A stretch of DNA of 64,000 bases from Koleobacter methoxysyntrophicus. Its GTDB lineage: Bacteria; Bacillota; Thermosediminibacteria; Koleobacterales; Koleobacteraceae. Where the stretch lies: contig NZ_CP059066.1 of the NCBI RefSeq assembly GCF_017301615.1, positions 3,038,783-3,102,782 on the forward strand. The letters run 5' to 3'. The notes beneath the pieces were generated by a model, which was not told the origin of the DNA, searched no databases, and saw only the letters and a program-made list of their open reading frames with translations. Below are positions 25,565 through 33,588 of the stretch, piece by piece (position 1 is the first letter of the stretch; every line of letters begins with the position of its first letter). A program made the translations under genes and the position numbers.

Positions 25565-25935
25565 TTATAAATAAGGATACTTAAGGTCGAATATCGCTTC
25601 GTGAAAGGATAGACATATAACTTTATTTCTTATTTTTAGCTTTATGTAAACTTCTACATTGCCAAACATTTGACCGAAGATCCAAACTGTTTCATTTTTA
25701 ATAAATGATTGTCGTCATAATCTGTATAGGAATAATTACTGATATCTAATTTTAATAATTCTTCATAAACGATTTTACTGTCGATATTATAAATGCTCAT
25801 AAATTCATGGGTTCTGTCTCCCTTTTTATTCTTTTTAACTATATAAAGTGCAGTCTTTTCATTGCCACTTTTTAAAATAGCCTGCAACTTTCTTAAAAAA
25901 TCTTTCACATTTTCTTCATTGCATATCCACCCCAT
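25565..25935 (-). pseudogene. MqsR-like mRNA interferase toxin, frameshifted
   Basis: The open frame from ATG 25935 gives 93 residues, ending in an unrelated tail after MKQFG. The next frame continues as IFGQMFGNVEVYIKLKI and VICLSFHEA, the typical MqsR-family C-terminus. Adding one base in the A-run at 25684-25686 (T-run on the coding strand) restores WIFGQ and a 123-residue protein ending at 25565. So this is a one-base deletion, real or a sequencing error. MqsR-type toxins cleave mRNA. The intact gene would end 14 nt before the antitoxin start, the expected toxin-first order. Confidence 0.8.
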
Positions 25936-25950
25936 TGCAGACCTCCATTA

Positions 25951-26027
25951 ATATCATGTGATACCTTTAGTTAAATTATACACCACTTTAAGCAAAAAGT
26001 GAAGAAAAAATCTGTATCAGATGATAC
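25951..26027 (-). promoter_or_regulatory. Toxin-antitoxin promoter flanked by two operator palindromes
   Basis: Minus-strand promoter: TTCACT (25998-26003), 17 bp, TATAAT (25975-25980). Two copies of the dyad RTATCA-NN-TGATAC flank it: 25951-25964 (one mismatch), near the transcription start, and 26014-26027 (perfect), upstream of -35. This is the layout expected for autoregulation by the HTH-Panacea antitoxin. Confidence 0.75.
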
Positions 26028-26389
26028 CTTTTTGTTTTTTAAATCCAGTCTTCCTCCAACTCCCAGGAGCATCAGGGTGTTTGAACAAAGTTCCACCCTA
26101 AAATATAATCTTACAGCCTACGACAACCCTTTCAGTGACCGCCTTCTTCCAAACTTTCCGCTTGTATGTTCATTCCAGGCATGAAGATATTTTCGAAATC
26201 CCATTTTGTATAAGGGAACCTGTCCCTTACTGCCGCATACGCGGGAACTGGCCGCTCGGTTAGCGGCACCACAGTTAAAATCATGACAGCAAGCAAAAAA
26301 ACTGCTGTTTACCTTAACATAAAATCTGACTTAAACAAAACATTCAGCCTCCTTATGATAAAAACTCCAAAATATTCTTATATACTCTA
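26028..26389. other. Divergent intergenic region between two toxin-antitoxin operons
   Basis: No gene I can support. A small foldback, AAGGGAACCTGTCCCTT (26213-26229), resembles the GGGGACGG-type repeats near pilA. The rest shows nothing clear. Short plus-strand frames here lack a ribosome binding site. Confidence 0.5.
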
Positions 26390-26418
26390 TTGACACGTCT
26401 TATAAGACGTGTTATAAT
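26390..26418 (+). promoter_or_regulatory. Consensus hicAB promoter with operator filling the spacer
   Basis: TTGACA (26390-26395), 17 bp, TATAAT (26413-26418): a perfect consensus promoter. A 20-nt perfect palindrome, ACACGTCTTATAAGACGTGT (26393-26412), fills exactly the spacer. The obvious reading is a HicB operator that blocks RNA polymerase. Confidence 0.88.
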
Positions 26419-26442
26419 GTGATCGTTAGGAGGGGAAAGTAA

Positions 26443-26634
26443 GTGAAATCTTACTCATCAAGAGAAGTAATTAAAATACTCGAACAAAACGGGTGGTACT
26501 TAAAAAGAATAGTTGGAGACCACTACCAATACACAGACGGATACAGGTTGACAACAATCAGACATCCAGTCAAGGATTTAGGAATAAAAAACTTAAAAAG
26601 CATCGAAAAACAAACAGGGATTAAATTCAATTAA
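26443..26634 (+). CDS. hicA: HicA-type mRNA interferase toxin
   Basis: A 63-residue protein with the HicA double-stranded-RNA-binding-like fold: SSREVIKILEQNGWYLKRIVGDHYQY, with catalytic His in GDHYQY, then RLTTIRHPVKDL and a C-terminal helix. GTG at 26443 with AGGAGGGG upstream. It is one of the few plus-strand genes and is followed 40 nt later by hicB. HicA cleaves mRNA unless bound by HicB. The length is typical. Confidence 0.95.
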   Translation: MKSYSSREVIKILEQNGWYLKRIVGDHYQYTDGYRLTTIRHPVKDLGIKNLKSIEKQTGIKFN

Positions 26635-26674
26635 TTCCTGACTTTCCCCCGAAAACCTAAAAGGAGGTATCATC

Positions 26675-27085
26675 ATGAAAAAGGATATTTATGTTTTCCC
26701 GGCTATTTTAACTCAATATGAAGATAATATCGGCATTACATTCCCCGATTTGCCCGGCTGCGTATCTAACGCCAAAAACATGGATGAAGCCGTTAAAAAT
26801 GCTAAAGAGGCTTTAGCTCTCCACCTTTTCGGTATGGAGGAAGATGGCATTGATATTCCATCTCCTTCACCTATTGTTGGTCTTAAATTAGATTCAAACG
26901 AAATTCCATTACTGGTTGAAGTTTATATGCCTTTATACCGGAATGCTATAGAATCTGCAACGGTTAAAACAACCGTAACTATGCCACAGTGGTTAAAAAC
27001 TTTAGCTGAAAAAAAGAATGTTAATTTCTCTCAATTGCTTCAATCAGCATTAAAAGAGCATCTGGGCATCCATGACAGGCCATAA
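26675..27085 (+). CDS. hicB: HicB-type antitoxin
   Basis: A 136-residue antitoxin. The N-terminal partial-RNase-H fold has FPAILTQYEDNIGITFPDLPGC and the helix following DEAVKNAKEALALHLFG. The C-terminal ~45 residues (TVTMPQWLKTLAEKKNVNFSQ) form a ribbon-helix-helix DNA-binding domain, which probably recognises the palindrome in the hicA promoter. AAGGAGG precedes the ATG. The stop lies inside the start of a terminator. Confidence 0.95.
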   Translation: MKKDIYVFPAILTQYEDNIGITFPDLPGCVSNAKNMDEAVKNAKEALALHLFGMEEDGIDIPSPSPIVGLKLDSNEIPLLVEVYMPLYRNAIESATVKTTVTMPQWLKTLAEKKNVNFSQLLQSALKEHLGIHDRP

Positions 27086-27101
27086 AAAGCCTGTCTTTTT
27101 T
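27074..27101 (+). terminator. hicAB intrinsic terminator
   Basis: GACAGGC (27074-27080) pairs with GCCTGTC (27089-27095), followed by TTTTTT. It overlaps the hicB stop. A second stem, GAGCC-TTAT-GGCTC (27114-27127) followed by CTTTATTTTTT, lies just downstream as a back-up terminator. Confidence 0.88.
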
Positions 27102-27215
27102 GTGCATAAAAAAGAGCCTTATGGCTCCTTTATTTTTTATATCTCTCTTTACTCTTTTCATCCATCTTAAGAGGTTCTAGTTCTTTATTTTTAGACTTAT
27201 CATCTCTGACATTCT

Positions 27216-27235
27216 CCCACGGCTTCAGCCGTGGG
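27216..27235. repeat. Hairpin identical to 878-897 (IS200/IS605-end type)
   Basis: CCCACGGCTTCAGCCGTGGG preceded by ATTCT, the same 25 nt as the copy at 878-897 but in the opposite orientation. It marks the junction between hicAB and the ParB-containing block. No transposase gene is attached. Confidence 0.55.
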
Positions 27236-27310
27236 GTTCACGGTTCCAGGGTGGTGTTTTATACTTCGTGGATGCCCAGAACAGGCTTAAGCGGCCTTCC
27301 TGAACGTCTA

Positions 27311-28126
27311 TCATCCCGGCAGCTGCCCGGCCGCGGTAAGATAATTAAAATATGTGCTCTGCTTATGCCGTACCTGCACAAAGTTCTTCCTGATTTCCTC
27401 TTTATAGCGCAGGTAGATTCTGTATTCGCTGCGGTTAGAGAAAATTTCGAAAGACGATCGCAGCTGCTCTTTAAAGCTGCTTTCTACAACATCCTTTATC
27501 GTTTCCAGTGAACCCTGAACAGCATCAATACTCTCTCTGCCATAACGTTCGCCGCAGTTTTTTGCTATCCTGCCGGCTATTCTGCCCAGATTGTCCAGAA
27601 GTTCTCGCGAAAGCTTTATCTGCCGAATATAAGCTTTCGCTATGTCCGTCCGGAGCCCACCCCGCTCGTACAGATCTTCCAGAAGTTTTGCACCGGCCAC
27701 CGCAACAGCCTGCCAGAACCATTCTTCGTCCGCAAAGGAACGACTGAATTCGTCTGCAATCTTCCTGCTTTTAATAAATTTTTTGCTCGTTAAAAGCTGT
27801 TTCATATAGCCAACAAAAAATCCGAAGTATCTTGCTTCCCAGATTCCGTCCAAAAAATGCGAAGGGTAATCGTTTTTATACTTCGTTATTACCCCGTGCC
27901 TGATTGTTTTGCCCGAAGCATTATCGTTCAGCCAGCTTACCAGCCTGGTTTTGGATGCAAGTCCGGGTTTGCCGTCAGGCATTAAATCAGAATAGCGCAG
28001 ACGGGAATACTGTTCGGCGATAAATATCTCGAAGGCGGTATTCAGATCATCTTTAATCCGTTTTTCAGTTTCTTTGTAGAGATACAAATCGGGATTAGCT
28101 ATCATTGACGGCAAAGCCAATTTCAA
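27311..28126 (-). CDS. Uncharacterised helical protein next to parB
   Basis: A 271-residue soluble, Lys/Arg/Tyr-rich, predominantly helical protein with no signal or membrane segment. I do not recognise it. A long segment (about 115-235) has closely spaced helices. Its start overlaps the end of the ParB-like gene by 32 nt, so the two are translationally coupled and probably work together. Alternative TTG starts at 28126 and 28120 both follow AGAGG. Role unknown. Confidence 0.7.
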   Translation of the reverse strand: MKLALPSMIANPDLYLYKETEKRIKDDLNTAFEIFIAEQYSRLRYSDLMPDGKPGLASKTRLVSWLNDNASGKTIRHGVITKYKNDYPSHFLDGIWEARYFGFFVGYMKQLLTSKKFIKSRKIADEFSRSFADEEWFWQAVAVAGAKLLEDLYERGGLRTDIAKAYIRQIKLSRELLDNLGRIAGRIAKNCGERYGRESIDAVQGSLETIKDVVESSFKEQLRSSFEIFSNRSEYRIYLRYKEEIRKNFVQVRHKQSTYFNYLTAAGQLPG

Positions 28127-29363
28127 TCACCTCTTTTTGCGATAACCGCCATCTTGATAACCTGTTCTTTGCGTCATCGAGATTGTTAATTATTCTTTCT
28201 ATGAGTATTTGAGTATTTTTGTCGTCCAGATATGATTTTTTCTCCAAAAGCATTTCCAGTTCTGCTACACCGCGGCTGATTTCCCCCGCAAAATCGGAAA
28301 GCTTCTGGGTTAGCTGGAAGTTATATTTTTCTTCCGTTCGGGCCCTGTCATAAGCTGAAAGTTCTTTTATATACTTATCGCGCTCTTTCTTTGTCCGCTT
28401 CAGCTCTTCGAAGTACTGCCTGTTCTGTTTTTCCAGCTCGCTTTTTTCTTCCTCTATCTTCTTCAGCCTGATGGTTAACTCTTCTGTTCGGGCAGTAACA
28501 GCTTCCAGCGCTTTTTTGATCTGGATGTAGTCATCCGGTACTTTTTCTACTACCTCGGGCTTGATCTCTGCCAGACGGCGTTCTATCTGGTTCTTTGTTT
28601 TCTCTGCCTCTCGTTTCTGTTTTTCAAGCTGGGCCATTTTGTCCTGCATTTCCTCCAGCTTTTTCTGTGTTTCTTCCATCTGCTTCCTTGCTGCTTCCGC
28701 TTCGGACTTTTTGAGATTAGCTACAGCGTTTCCAAGAGTATCGTAGAGTTCCTTCTGCTGTCCGGGTTCCAGATAGGCCAGCTGGGCACCCGCCGATGAG
28801 GATAACCTGCCGGATTCTACCAAAACCTGGAGTTCGGGTATGAGGTCGTTGAGTTTTTTGATTTCATGGTACCTACTTTTGCTCAGTCCGGTATTTTCTA
28901 TAATTTTTTTCTGTAAATTTTTAGGGGATGAAAGTCCGGTTTCCGGACTTTGACCTCCTAAATTTTGTAAATCACCCCTGTAACCGCCTTTTTTTACACC
29001 ATATATCCTCTCCAGCTCTATTATGCATTTTGCGGTTTTTACTGGATTTAGATTTCCTATTCCCCTTTGCCTTAAGTTTGTTTCTATCAGATCTTTCAAA
29101 ATCCAGTCTTCTTTTGATATTCCGTTTTTTCCTTCGTATGTCTTCACTTCGCAGGGAACTTCCTCAAGCCCGAGCTCCTTTGCCGCACGCAGCCGCTGGT
29201 TGCCAGATACAACCGTATAATCCCGGGTTACCACAAGCGGCACTATTATCCCGCTTGTCTTAATGCTCTCCACAAAATCTTTCCAGCGCTCGCCCTCTAT
29301 GTCGTCAAAAAATTCTTTGTTGCGCGGATGTTCCCGCAAAAGCTGCACTTTTATCTTATCCAC
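28095..29363 (-). CDS. ParB/Spo0J-family protein with long coiled coil
   Basis: A 422-residue protein. The N-terminal ParB CTP-binding/nuclease-like domain (about 1-100) has HPRNKEFFDD, VVSGNQRLRAAKELG and VPCEVKTYEG. A KorB-like HTH region follows (about 130-190: IENTGLSKSRYHEIKKL). Residues about 215-350 form a long coiled coil, KKLEEMQDKMAQLEKQKREAE. GTG at 29363 with GGGAGG. No ParA lies beside it, so it may be a regulator or DNA-binding adaptor rather than a partition protein, since parMR does segregation here. It overlaps the CDC123-like gene upstream. Confidence 0.85.
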   Translation of the reverse strand: MDKIKVQLLREHPRNKEFFDDIEGERWKDFVESIKTSGIIVPLVVTRDYTVVSGNQRLRAAKELGLEEVPCEVKTYEGKNGISKEDWILKDLIETNLRQRGIGNLNPVKTAKCIIELERIYGVKKGGYRGDLQNLGGQSPETGLSSPKNLQKKIIENTGLSKSRYHEIKKLNDLIPELQVLVESGRLSSSAGAQLAYLEPGQQKELYDTLGNAVANLKKSEAEAARKQMEETQKKLEEMQDKMAQLEKQKREAEKTKNQIERRLAEIKPEVVEKVPDDYIQIKKALEAVTARTEELTIRLKKIEEEKSELEKQNRQYFEELKRTKKERDKYIKELSAYDRARTEEKYNFQLTQKLSDFAGEISRGVAELEMLLEKKSYLDDKNTQILIERIINNLDDAKNRLSRWRLSQKEVIEIGFAVNDS

Positions 29364-30150
29364 GGCAAACTACCTCCCTTTTTTCGGAAATATATCGAAA
29401 TTGGAATGTTTTAAAATCGTCAAGGTTCCAGTTAAACAGGCACGGGTCGGTCAGAAAATCGAAAGGGTTCAATTCGATTAAGATTACCTCGTTTATCCAT
29501 TCGTTTCCGCGAACCCGTACTTTGTAGCAAAAATCTGCTACAATATCCGGAAACGGCAGCAGGCCGGCAATACGTTCTACCTTTCGGCGGATCGCCCATT
29601 CTATAGAGTCCGCGTTTTGAATTATCTCGGGATACGCTTCCATGTTCAGGTAGTTATACTGGGATAAACCGATCAGCTTTCGATTTTTAATAAAACCTCT
29701 GAATTCTGCCCACTCCGGTATATCAATCCATTCGCGAACGGCAATATGGGGCTGATAACCGTAATGCCGTGCAGTTAGAAGGTCATCATGTATTCGTTCA
29801 GAATCGTTGAAAAGTTTTATAGCTTTATGCCCTTCACGGCAGCAGAATCCTTCTTTGCAACCAATATACGAATCTTTGGGGCTCCGGCTGCCCAGCTTTA
29901 CAAAAGCACCCCGAGGAAACCGGCTAATGTACCCGGTAAGTTTGTCCTCTAGCTGTCTGATTATTGAAATGGTTTCTTCCGATGGTGCTTTCCCGGTTTG
30001 TTCGATCGTATAAATATTTGTCTCTATCAGGCTGTTCACTTCTTTGTTGTTTAGCCGGAGTATAGCTGTGGCTATGCTCTCGTTAAAAAGAAGTGAAGGC
30101 CAGTTTTCTATATAAGTTTTGGCCATGTTGTGGAAGAATTCTTCCGACAT
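29356..30150 (-). CDS. CDC123/D123-like ATP-grasp protein
   Basis: A 264-residue protein resembling the D123 (CDC123) family of ATP-grasp proteins: FVKLGSRSPKDS (about 84-95), REWIDIPEWAEFRGFIKNRKLIGLSQYNY (in the middle), and an acidic metal-binding C-terminal motif (PDIVADFCYKV and LIELNPFDF). In eukaryotes CDC123 chaperones eIF2 assembly. Bacterial relatives occur on mobile elements and are thought to be ligases. The substrate is unknown. ATG at 30150. It overlaps the ParB gene start by 8 nt and follows the Dam-like gene. Confidence 0.75.
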   Translation of the reverse strand: MSEEFFHNMAKTYIENWPSLLFNESIATAILRLNNKEVNSLIETNIYTIEQTGKAPSEETISIIRQLEDKLTGYISRFPRGAFVKLGSRSPKDSYIGCKEGFCCREGHKAIKLFNDSERIHDDLLTARHYGYQPHIAVREWIDIPEWAEFRGFIKNRKLIGLSQYNYLNMEAYPEIIQNADSIEWAIRRKVERIAGLLPFPDIVADFCYKVRVRGNEWINEVILIELNPFDFLTDPCLFNWNLDDFKTFQFRYISEKREVVCRG

Positions 30151-30219
30151 AACTCTCCCCCTTTCAATTTCGTATCCTAATATAGTACCTTCTGTTCTTG
30201 AGTGCAGCTTCCAGAACCC

Positions 30220-31052
30220 TTAAATGTCCGTATTGGAAATTATCAGCTCGTACCGTAAAACTCGATGGGTCCCCATCATAGGAATCCCCCTGTAGTTCAA
30301 ACCATATTTTTCTGCAAGTCTAACGGTATTGTTATCATAATCATATGTGAGCATAAATTTCCCCTTAACCTCTTTTAACATTCGGGCCAGTTTGTTGTGG
30401 TCTATTTCGGAATGTCGATAAAGTCTTTTTCCTGGTTTTTTCTTCGAAACGGCATAGGGAGGGTCTACAAAAAAACAGTTTCTTCCCGGTTTATGAAGTA
30501 AGGGATATAATCGAACGCATCTCCTTCGAAAAACTTAAGTTTGTCCTTCATGGAGACGATAGTTTTTATCCGTTCTGCAAGCGCATCAGGATTCCAGCGT
30601 GATAATATTCCTTTCCCGCTACCGCCGTATTTTAATAAACCAGCACCGTTGATAATACCGCCGTAGCATACCCTGTTTTTCAGTATTGTCTTAAAAGCCA
30701 TCTCTTCACAGGTTGCAGCCGGCGAATTAATTATTTCCCTTGCCGTTTCGGGCGTTAAGCAAAAGGTCTTTATTCGTTCTATCAGCCAGTTCCAATTCCC
30801 GTAGAGAACAGTTTTCCAAACGGATGCTACTTCTTTGTCTTTCTCGATCATTATGCATTCGTTAACCAGTCCGTGATATGCTGCAGTCAGGCTTATGATG
30901 CCGCCGCCAAGAAAAGGTTCGATCAACAGCTTCGGTTTAAATGGCAGCGAAACCAACCACTTCCAGAATTCGGGCACCAGCCAGCTCTTGCCGCCAGGGT
31001 ACCTGAAAGGGCTTAAGTGTACCGTTTTTGTTTTCTGCAGGGCACTGCCCAC
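30220..31052 (-). pseudogene. Dam-type (D12 class) adenine DNA methyltransferase, frameshifted
   Basis: From GTG at 31052 (AAGGAGGAG seven bases upstream) the protein has the AdoMet motif FRYPGGKSWL, FLGGG and the D12-family core. Then the frame stops after EETVFL. The next frame supplies VDPPYAVSKKK, the catalytic DPPY, then FMLTYDYDN and a normal ending at 30220. Adding one base in the seven-A run at 30469-30475 restores a ~277-residue enzyme. So there is a single-base frameshift just before the catalytic motif. The family methylates N6-adenine. Active only if the indel is a sequencing error. Confidence 0.85.
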
Positions 31053-31129
31053 AACGCAACTCCTCCTTCTCCTCAAAAGGATGGACGCCGTCATAGAATT
31101 ATTAACCCGGTTATGGAGCGGGTATAGTA

Positions 31130-31996
31130 TCAGAAACTTCCGAAAAAAATGCGAGATAAAAGTTTAAAATGGCGCCTGCGCCAGCATCCAAACCGGTAAA
31201 CGGTTTTCAGATGAGTACAGCCGGCAGGACGCATCGATAAGGCTTCGCCCGCAGGAATACTGAACAGCCATATTTTTGTCTTCCTGTGGGTCGGCTCGAT
31301 GATAATTTCTGATTCTACCGAAATGAACTTGCGGTATCCAAACAAACCGGTCCTCCTCGTTATGCCGGTTACTGAAACTCGATAACTCAGCCCGGCAAAA
31401 AGCGGTACAAATTCTCCGTCTGTATCCTGACGAACATCGAGCAGGGCCGGCGAAAAGTCAAACCTGCCGGGCGGCACTCCGGGCGGACTGGCGACCCACA
31501 GACCGGCCGCTTCACCGGATGCCGCAGAACGGCACCCGGGGTCAAGCAGATAACGAAAACGGTACCGGCCCGGGGTTCCTTCAGGTGACAGCAGTGATTC
31601 CGTATCTTCCGGAAGAGACCAGACATAAGCTTTGAGAGTTTTCACACCGGCTCTTTTTGCCAGACATACGCGGTGTTTGCCCTCGCTTACCCGGTAACGC
31701 CCTTGATATCCGAGGAGCCGCACGGGATCGCGTTCGCTGAACGGAGTAACGCCGCGCCTGAACCTTTCCCAGAAAGCACGGCAGCGGCTGTCCTGAAGGC
31801 AGATCTTTAAATATTCTGAGCACTGTGCGCTTCCGGTAACAGCTTCGAAAAGTTCTTCTTCTGTGTTTCGATAGGCGTTCAGACCAAGCTCGCGCAAAAG
31901 AAGACATCTGCTGCCCAGCTCGGTCGGGAATTCGGCAATGTCGGCTACTTCTATGCTGCAAAGTTCTGCTTTTGGGTTGAAATTATCAGAGAACAT
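31130..31996 (-). CDS. ParB-like nuclease-fold protein
   Basis: A 288-residue protein. A ParB/sulfiredoxin-like motif, YRVSEGKHRVCLAKRAGVKTLKAYV, is at about 100-125, in the position of the GxHR box of ParB. The C-terminal half is beta-rich and basic and is not recognised. ATG at 31996. It is transcribed upstream of the Dam, CDC123-like and ParB genes, so this region has two ParB-fold genes. Family membership is supported only by the short motif. Confidence 0.6.
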   Translation of the reverse strand: MFSDNFNPKAELCSIEVADIAEFPTELGSRCLLLRELGLNAYRNTEEELFEAVTGSAQCSEYLKICLQDSRCRAFWERFRRGVTPFSERDPVRLLGYQGRYRVSEGKHRVCLAKRAGVKTLKAYVWSLPEDTESLLSPEGTPGRYRFRYLLDPGCRSAASGEAAGLWVASPPGVPPGRFDFSPALLDVRQDTDGEFVPLFAGLSYRVSVTGITRRTGLFGYRKFISVESEIIIEPTHRKTKIWLFSIPAGEALSMRPAGCTHLKTVYRFGCWRRRHFKLLSRIFFGSF

Positions 31997-32060
31997 CTTT
32001 TGTTCGCTCCTTTTTTTTGATTAATATTAATTCTCCACCGCTTTTTTGCTTCCTCTAAAA

Positions 32061-32315
32061 CTAGAGCAGCTGTTTTTTCGATATAATGCCCCGGAAGTAC
32101 CTTTCCCAATCGTCGTAGTTCTGCTCGAAAAGTTTCATCCGGCATCCGGGGTACTTTTCAGACATCTCTTTTACTGCATCAACTATTCCAGAACCCCAGC
32201 GCCCGCCGATAGGTCGAAGTACCGTTTCGCCTTCTTCGGTTAATACCACCAGCAGCGCAAACACGCCGCGCTCGGGTAAACTTTTAATTGCGCTTAAAAA
32301 ACTGTCCTTCGACAA
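32061..32315 (-). CDS. Small hypothetical protein
   Basis: An 84-residue protein, not recognised. It contains a strand-rich FALLVVLTEEGETVLRPIGG segment and a GSGIVDAVKEMSEKYPGC helix. I chose TTG at 32315, which has a strong GGAGGGAGGT upstream, because the longer frame reads through the next gene in the wrong frame. It lies between a small membrane protein and a ParB-like gene in the long operon. Confidence 0.6.
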   Translation of the reverse strand: MSKDSFLSAIKSLPERGVFALLVVLTEEGETVLRPIGGRWGSGIVDAVKEMSEKYPGCRMKLFEQNYDDWERYFRGIISKKQLL

Positions 32316-32386
32316 GGTTTTTGCACCTCCCTCCTCAAAAAAGGAGTCTCCAGGCTTAAGGTAGTACCTGCCGGCAACTGGACTGC

Positions 32387-32587
32387 TTATTCTCCTTGAG
32401 AGCGCTTCCTGTCGATTTCGTTTATATCCGGCCGGAACATACGCTGCATAAAAAGCGCCTGTCGCTTTGATGCTTCTTCTGCCGACCTGATTCCGAGCCG
32501 CATTAGCAGAAACATTATAATTGCAACCGGTGCTAAAATTAAAAAAATAAGCGCAAATATTCCCAGAAATATATATAAAATAATCAT
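32387..32587 (-). CDS. Small single-pass membrane protein
   Basis: A 66-residue protein: N-terminal hydrophobic helix (about 1-30, ILYIFLGIFALIFLILAPVA), then a charged cytoplasmic tail. ATG at 32587 with GGAATGG upstream. It follows the multi-pass membrane protein gene in the Tad operon. Function unknown; it could be an accessory of the pilus or secretion apparatus. Confidence 0.6.
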   Translation of the reverse strand: MIILYIFLGIFALIFLILAPVAIIMFLLMRLGIRSAEEASKRQALFMQRMFRPDINEIDRKRSQGE

Positions 32588-32663
32588 TTTTATAACCATT
32601 CCTTTCTTGAGGCACAAAACGTCATGAAAAAATTTCTTTCAGACTTATTCCTCCTTTTCCTGT

Positions 32664-33551
32664 TTAATTTGTTTTAATAAATACAAATCGCGAATTTAGC
32701 ATTTTTGTTAAAATATTCCATAATTTCTCTTTAAACGGCAGTCTTTTTAGTATAATGCGGGGAGACCATATTCCGGCAACAATTAGTCCTCCTATTATAG
32801 TTTTATATAGAGAAATTAAAACGTTAAAATCGGCAGATTGTTGATTTGTTTTTAAAGCGCTTAACATTCCGGAACTTATGATATTTGTTCCTATTTTTGC
32901 TACTTCAACCCCAAAAACCCCAAATGTGACTGCAGCCGTTGCTGCTATTTTAAACAATATGGCAAGGTCAGAAATGTTGTCGCAACCTTTAACTTTGGAG
33001 TAGATTGCAAACCATACAAACAGAACTCCCACCAGTCTGGTAAAAGATGTTACACCGATAATTGTTCCAAACAGAATTACTAATAAAATATAAGCAGTTA
33101 ACGCTTTGTAGTTTATTTCTTTGGCTTTTTTAACAATCCACCACAAACCACCGCTTATTATTATTAAAAACTGCCCAAGCCTGGTGAGAAATTCGTTTAA
33201 TAACGTAAGATCGATATTAACTCCTATAAGCATAGTTATTATTTTAAACAAGCTTTCTAATGCAAATAAAAGTAATGGAGCGAAAAGCCAGATACCCCAA
33301 CCTGTAGTAAAAAAAACAGCTGCTACAACAATTGGGGCTGCTATTGTTGCTATATAGAGCCAGTTTAACAATAAATGCACTATTAATACGCTAACCGCTC
33401 CGATTATAACCATTTGTAAACCGTTAATAACATTACCGCGAATTATAAACTCGGGAAGCAAAATGATAAAAACAACAAAGTAAAGACATCCCAAAAAAAT
33501 AGAAGAGTCTTTTATCTGAAAAAGTAGAGCCAATAAATTGTTTCTTTGCAC
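32664..33551 (-). CDS. Multi-pass membrane protein (possibly TrbL/VirB6-like)
   Basis: A 295-residue very hydrophobic protein with roughly seven to eight membrane helices and few charged loops. There are no catalytic motifs. The gene is AT-rich compared with its neighbours. GTG at 33551 with AAAGGAG upstream. It sits just after cpaB in the Tad operon. Topology is compatible with TrbL/VirB6 channel proteins, but sequence similarity is not obvious, so this is only a suggestion. Confidence 0.55.
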   Translation of the reverse strand: MQRNNLLALLFQIKDSSIFLGCLYFVVFIILLPEFIIRGNVINGLQMVIIGAVSVLIVHLLLNWLYIATIAAPIVVAAVFFTTGWGIWLFAPLLLFALESLFKIITMLIGVNIDLTLLNEFLTRLGQFLIIISGGLWWIVKKAKEINYKALTAYILLVILFGTIIGVTSFTRLVGVLFVWFAIYSKVKGCDNISDLAILFKIAATAAVTFGVFGVEVAKIGTNIISSGMLSALKTNQQSADFNVLISLYKTIIGGLIVAGIWSPRIILKRLPFKEKLWNILTKMLNSRFVFIKTN

Positions 33552-33588
33552 AATAAATACTCCTTTCTTTTAAAATTTTGTTTTAGTT

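Noticed and set aside
30465..30474. Programmed frameshifting in the Dam-like gene
   Set aside because: The run is T-rich on the coding strand, but there is no downstream stimulatory structure that I can see and Dam enzymes are not known to use it. A one-base indel is simpler.
32316..32615. N-terminal extension (184-codon frame) of the 84-residue protein
   Set aside because: The first ~100 codons are the wrong frame of the small membrane protein at 32387-32587. The internal TTG has the strong ribosome binding site.
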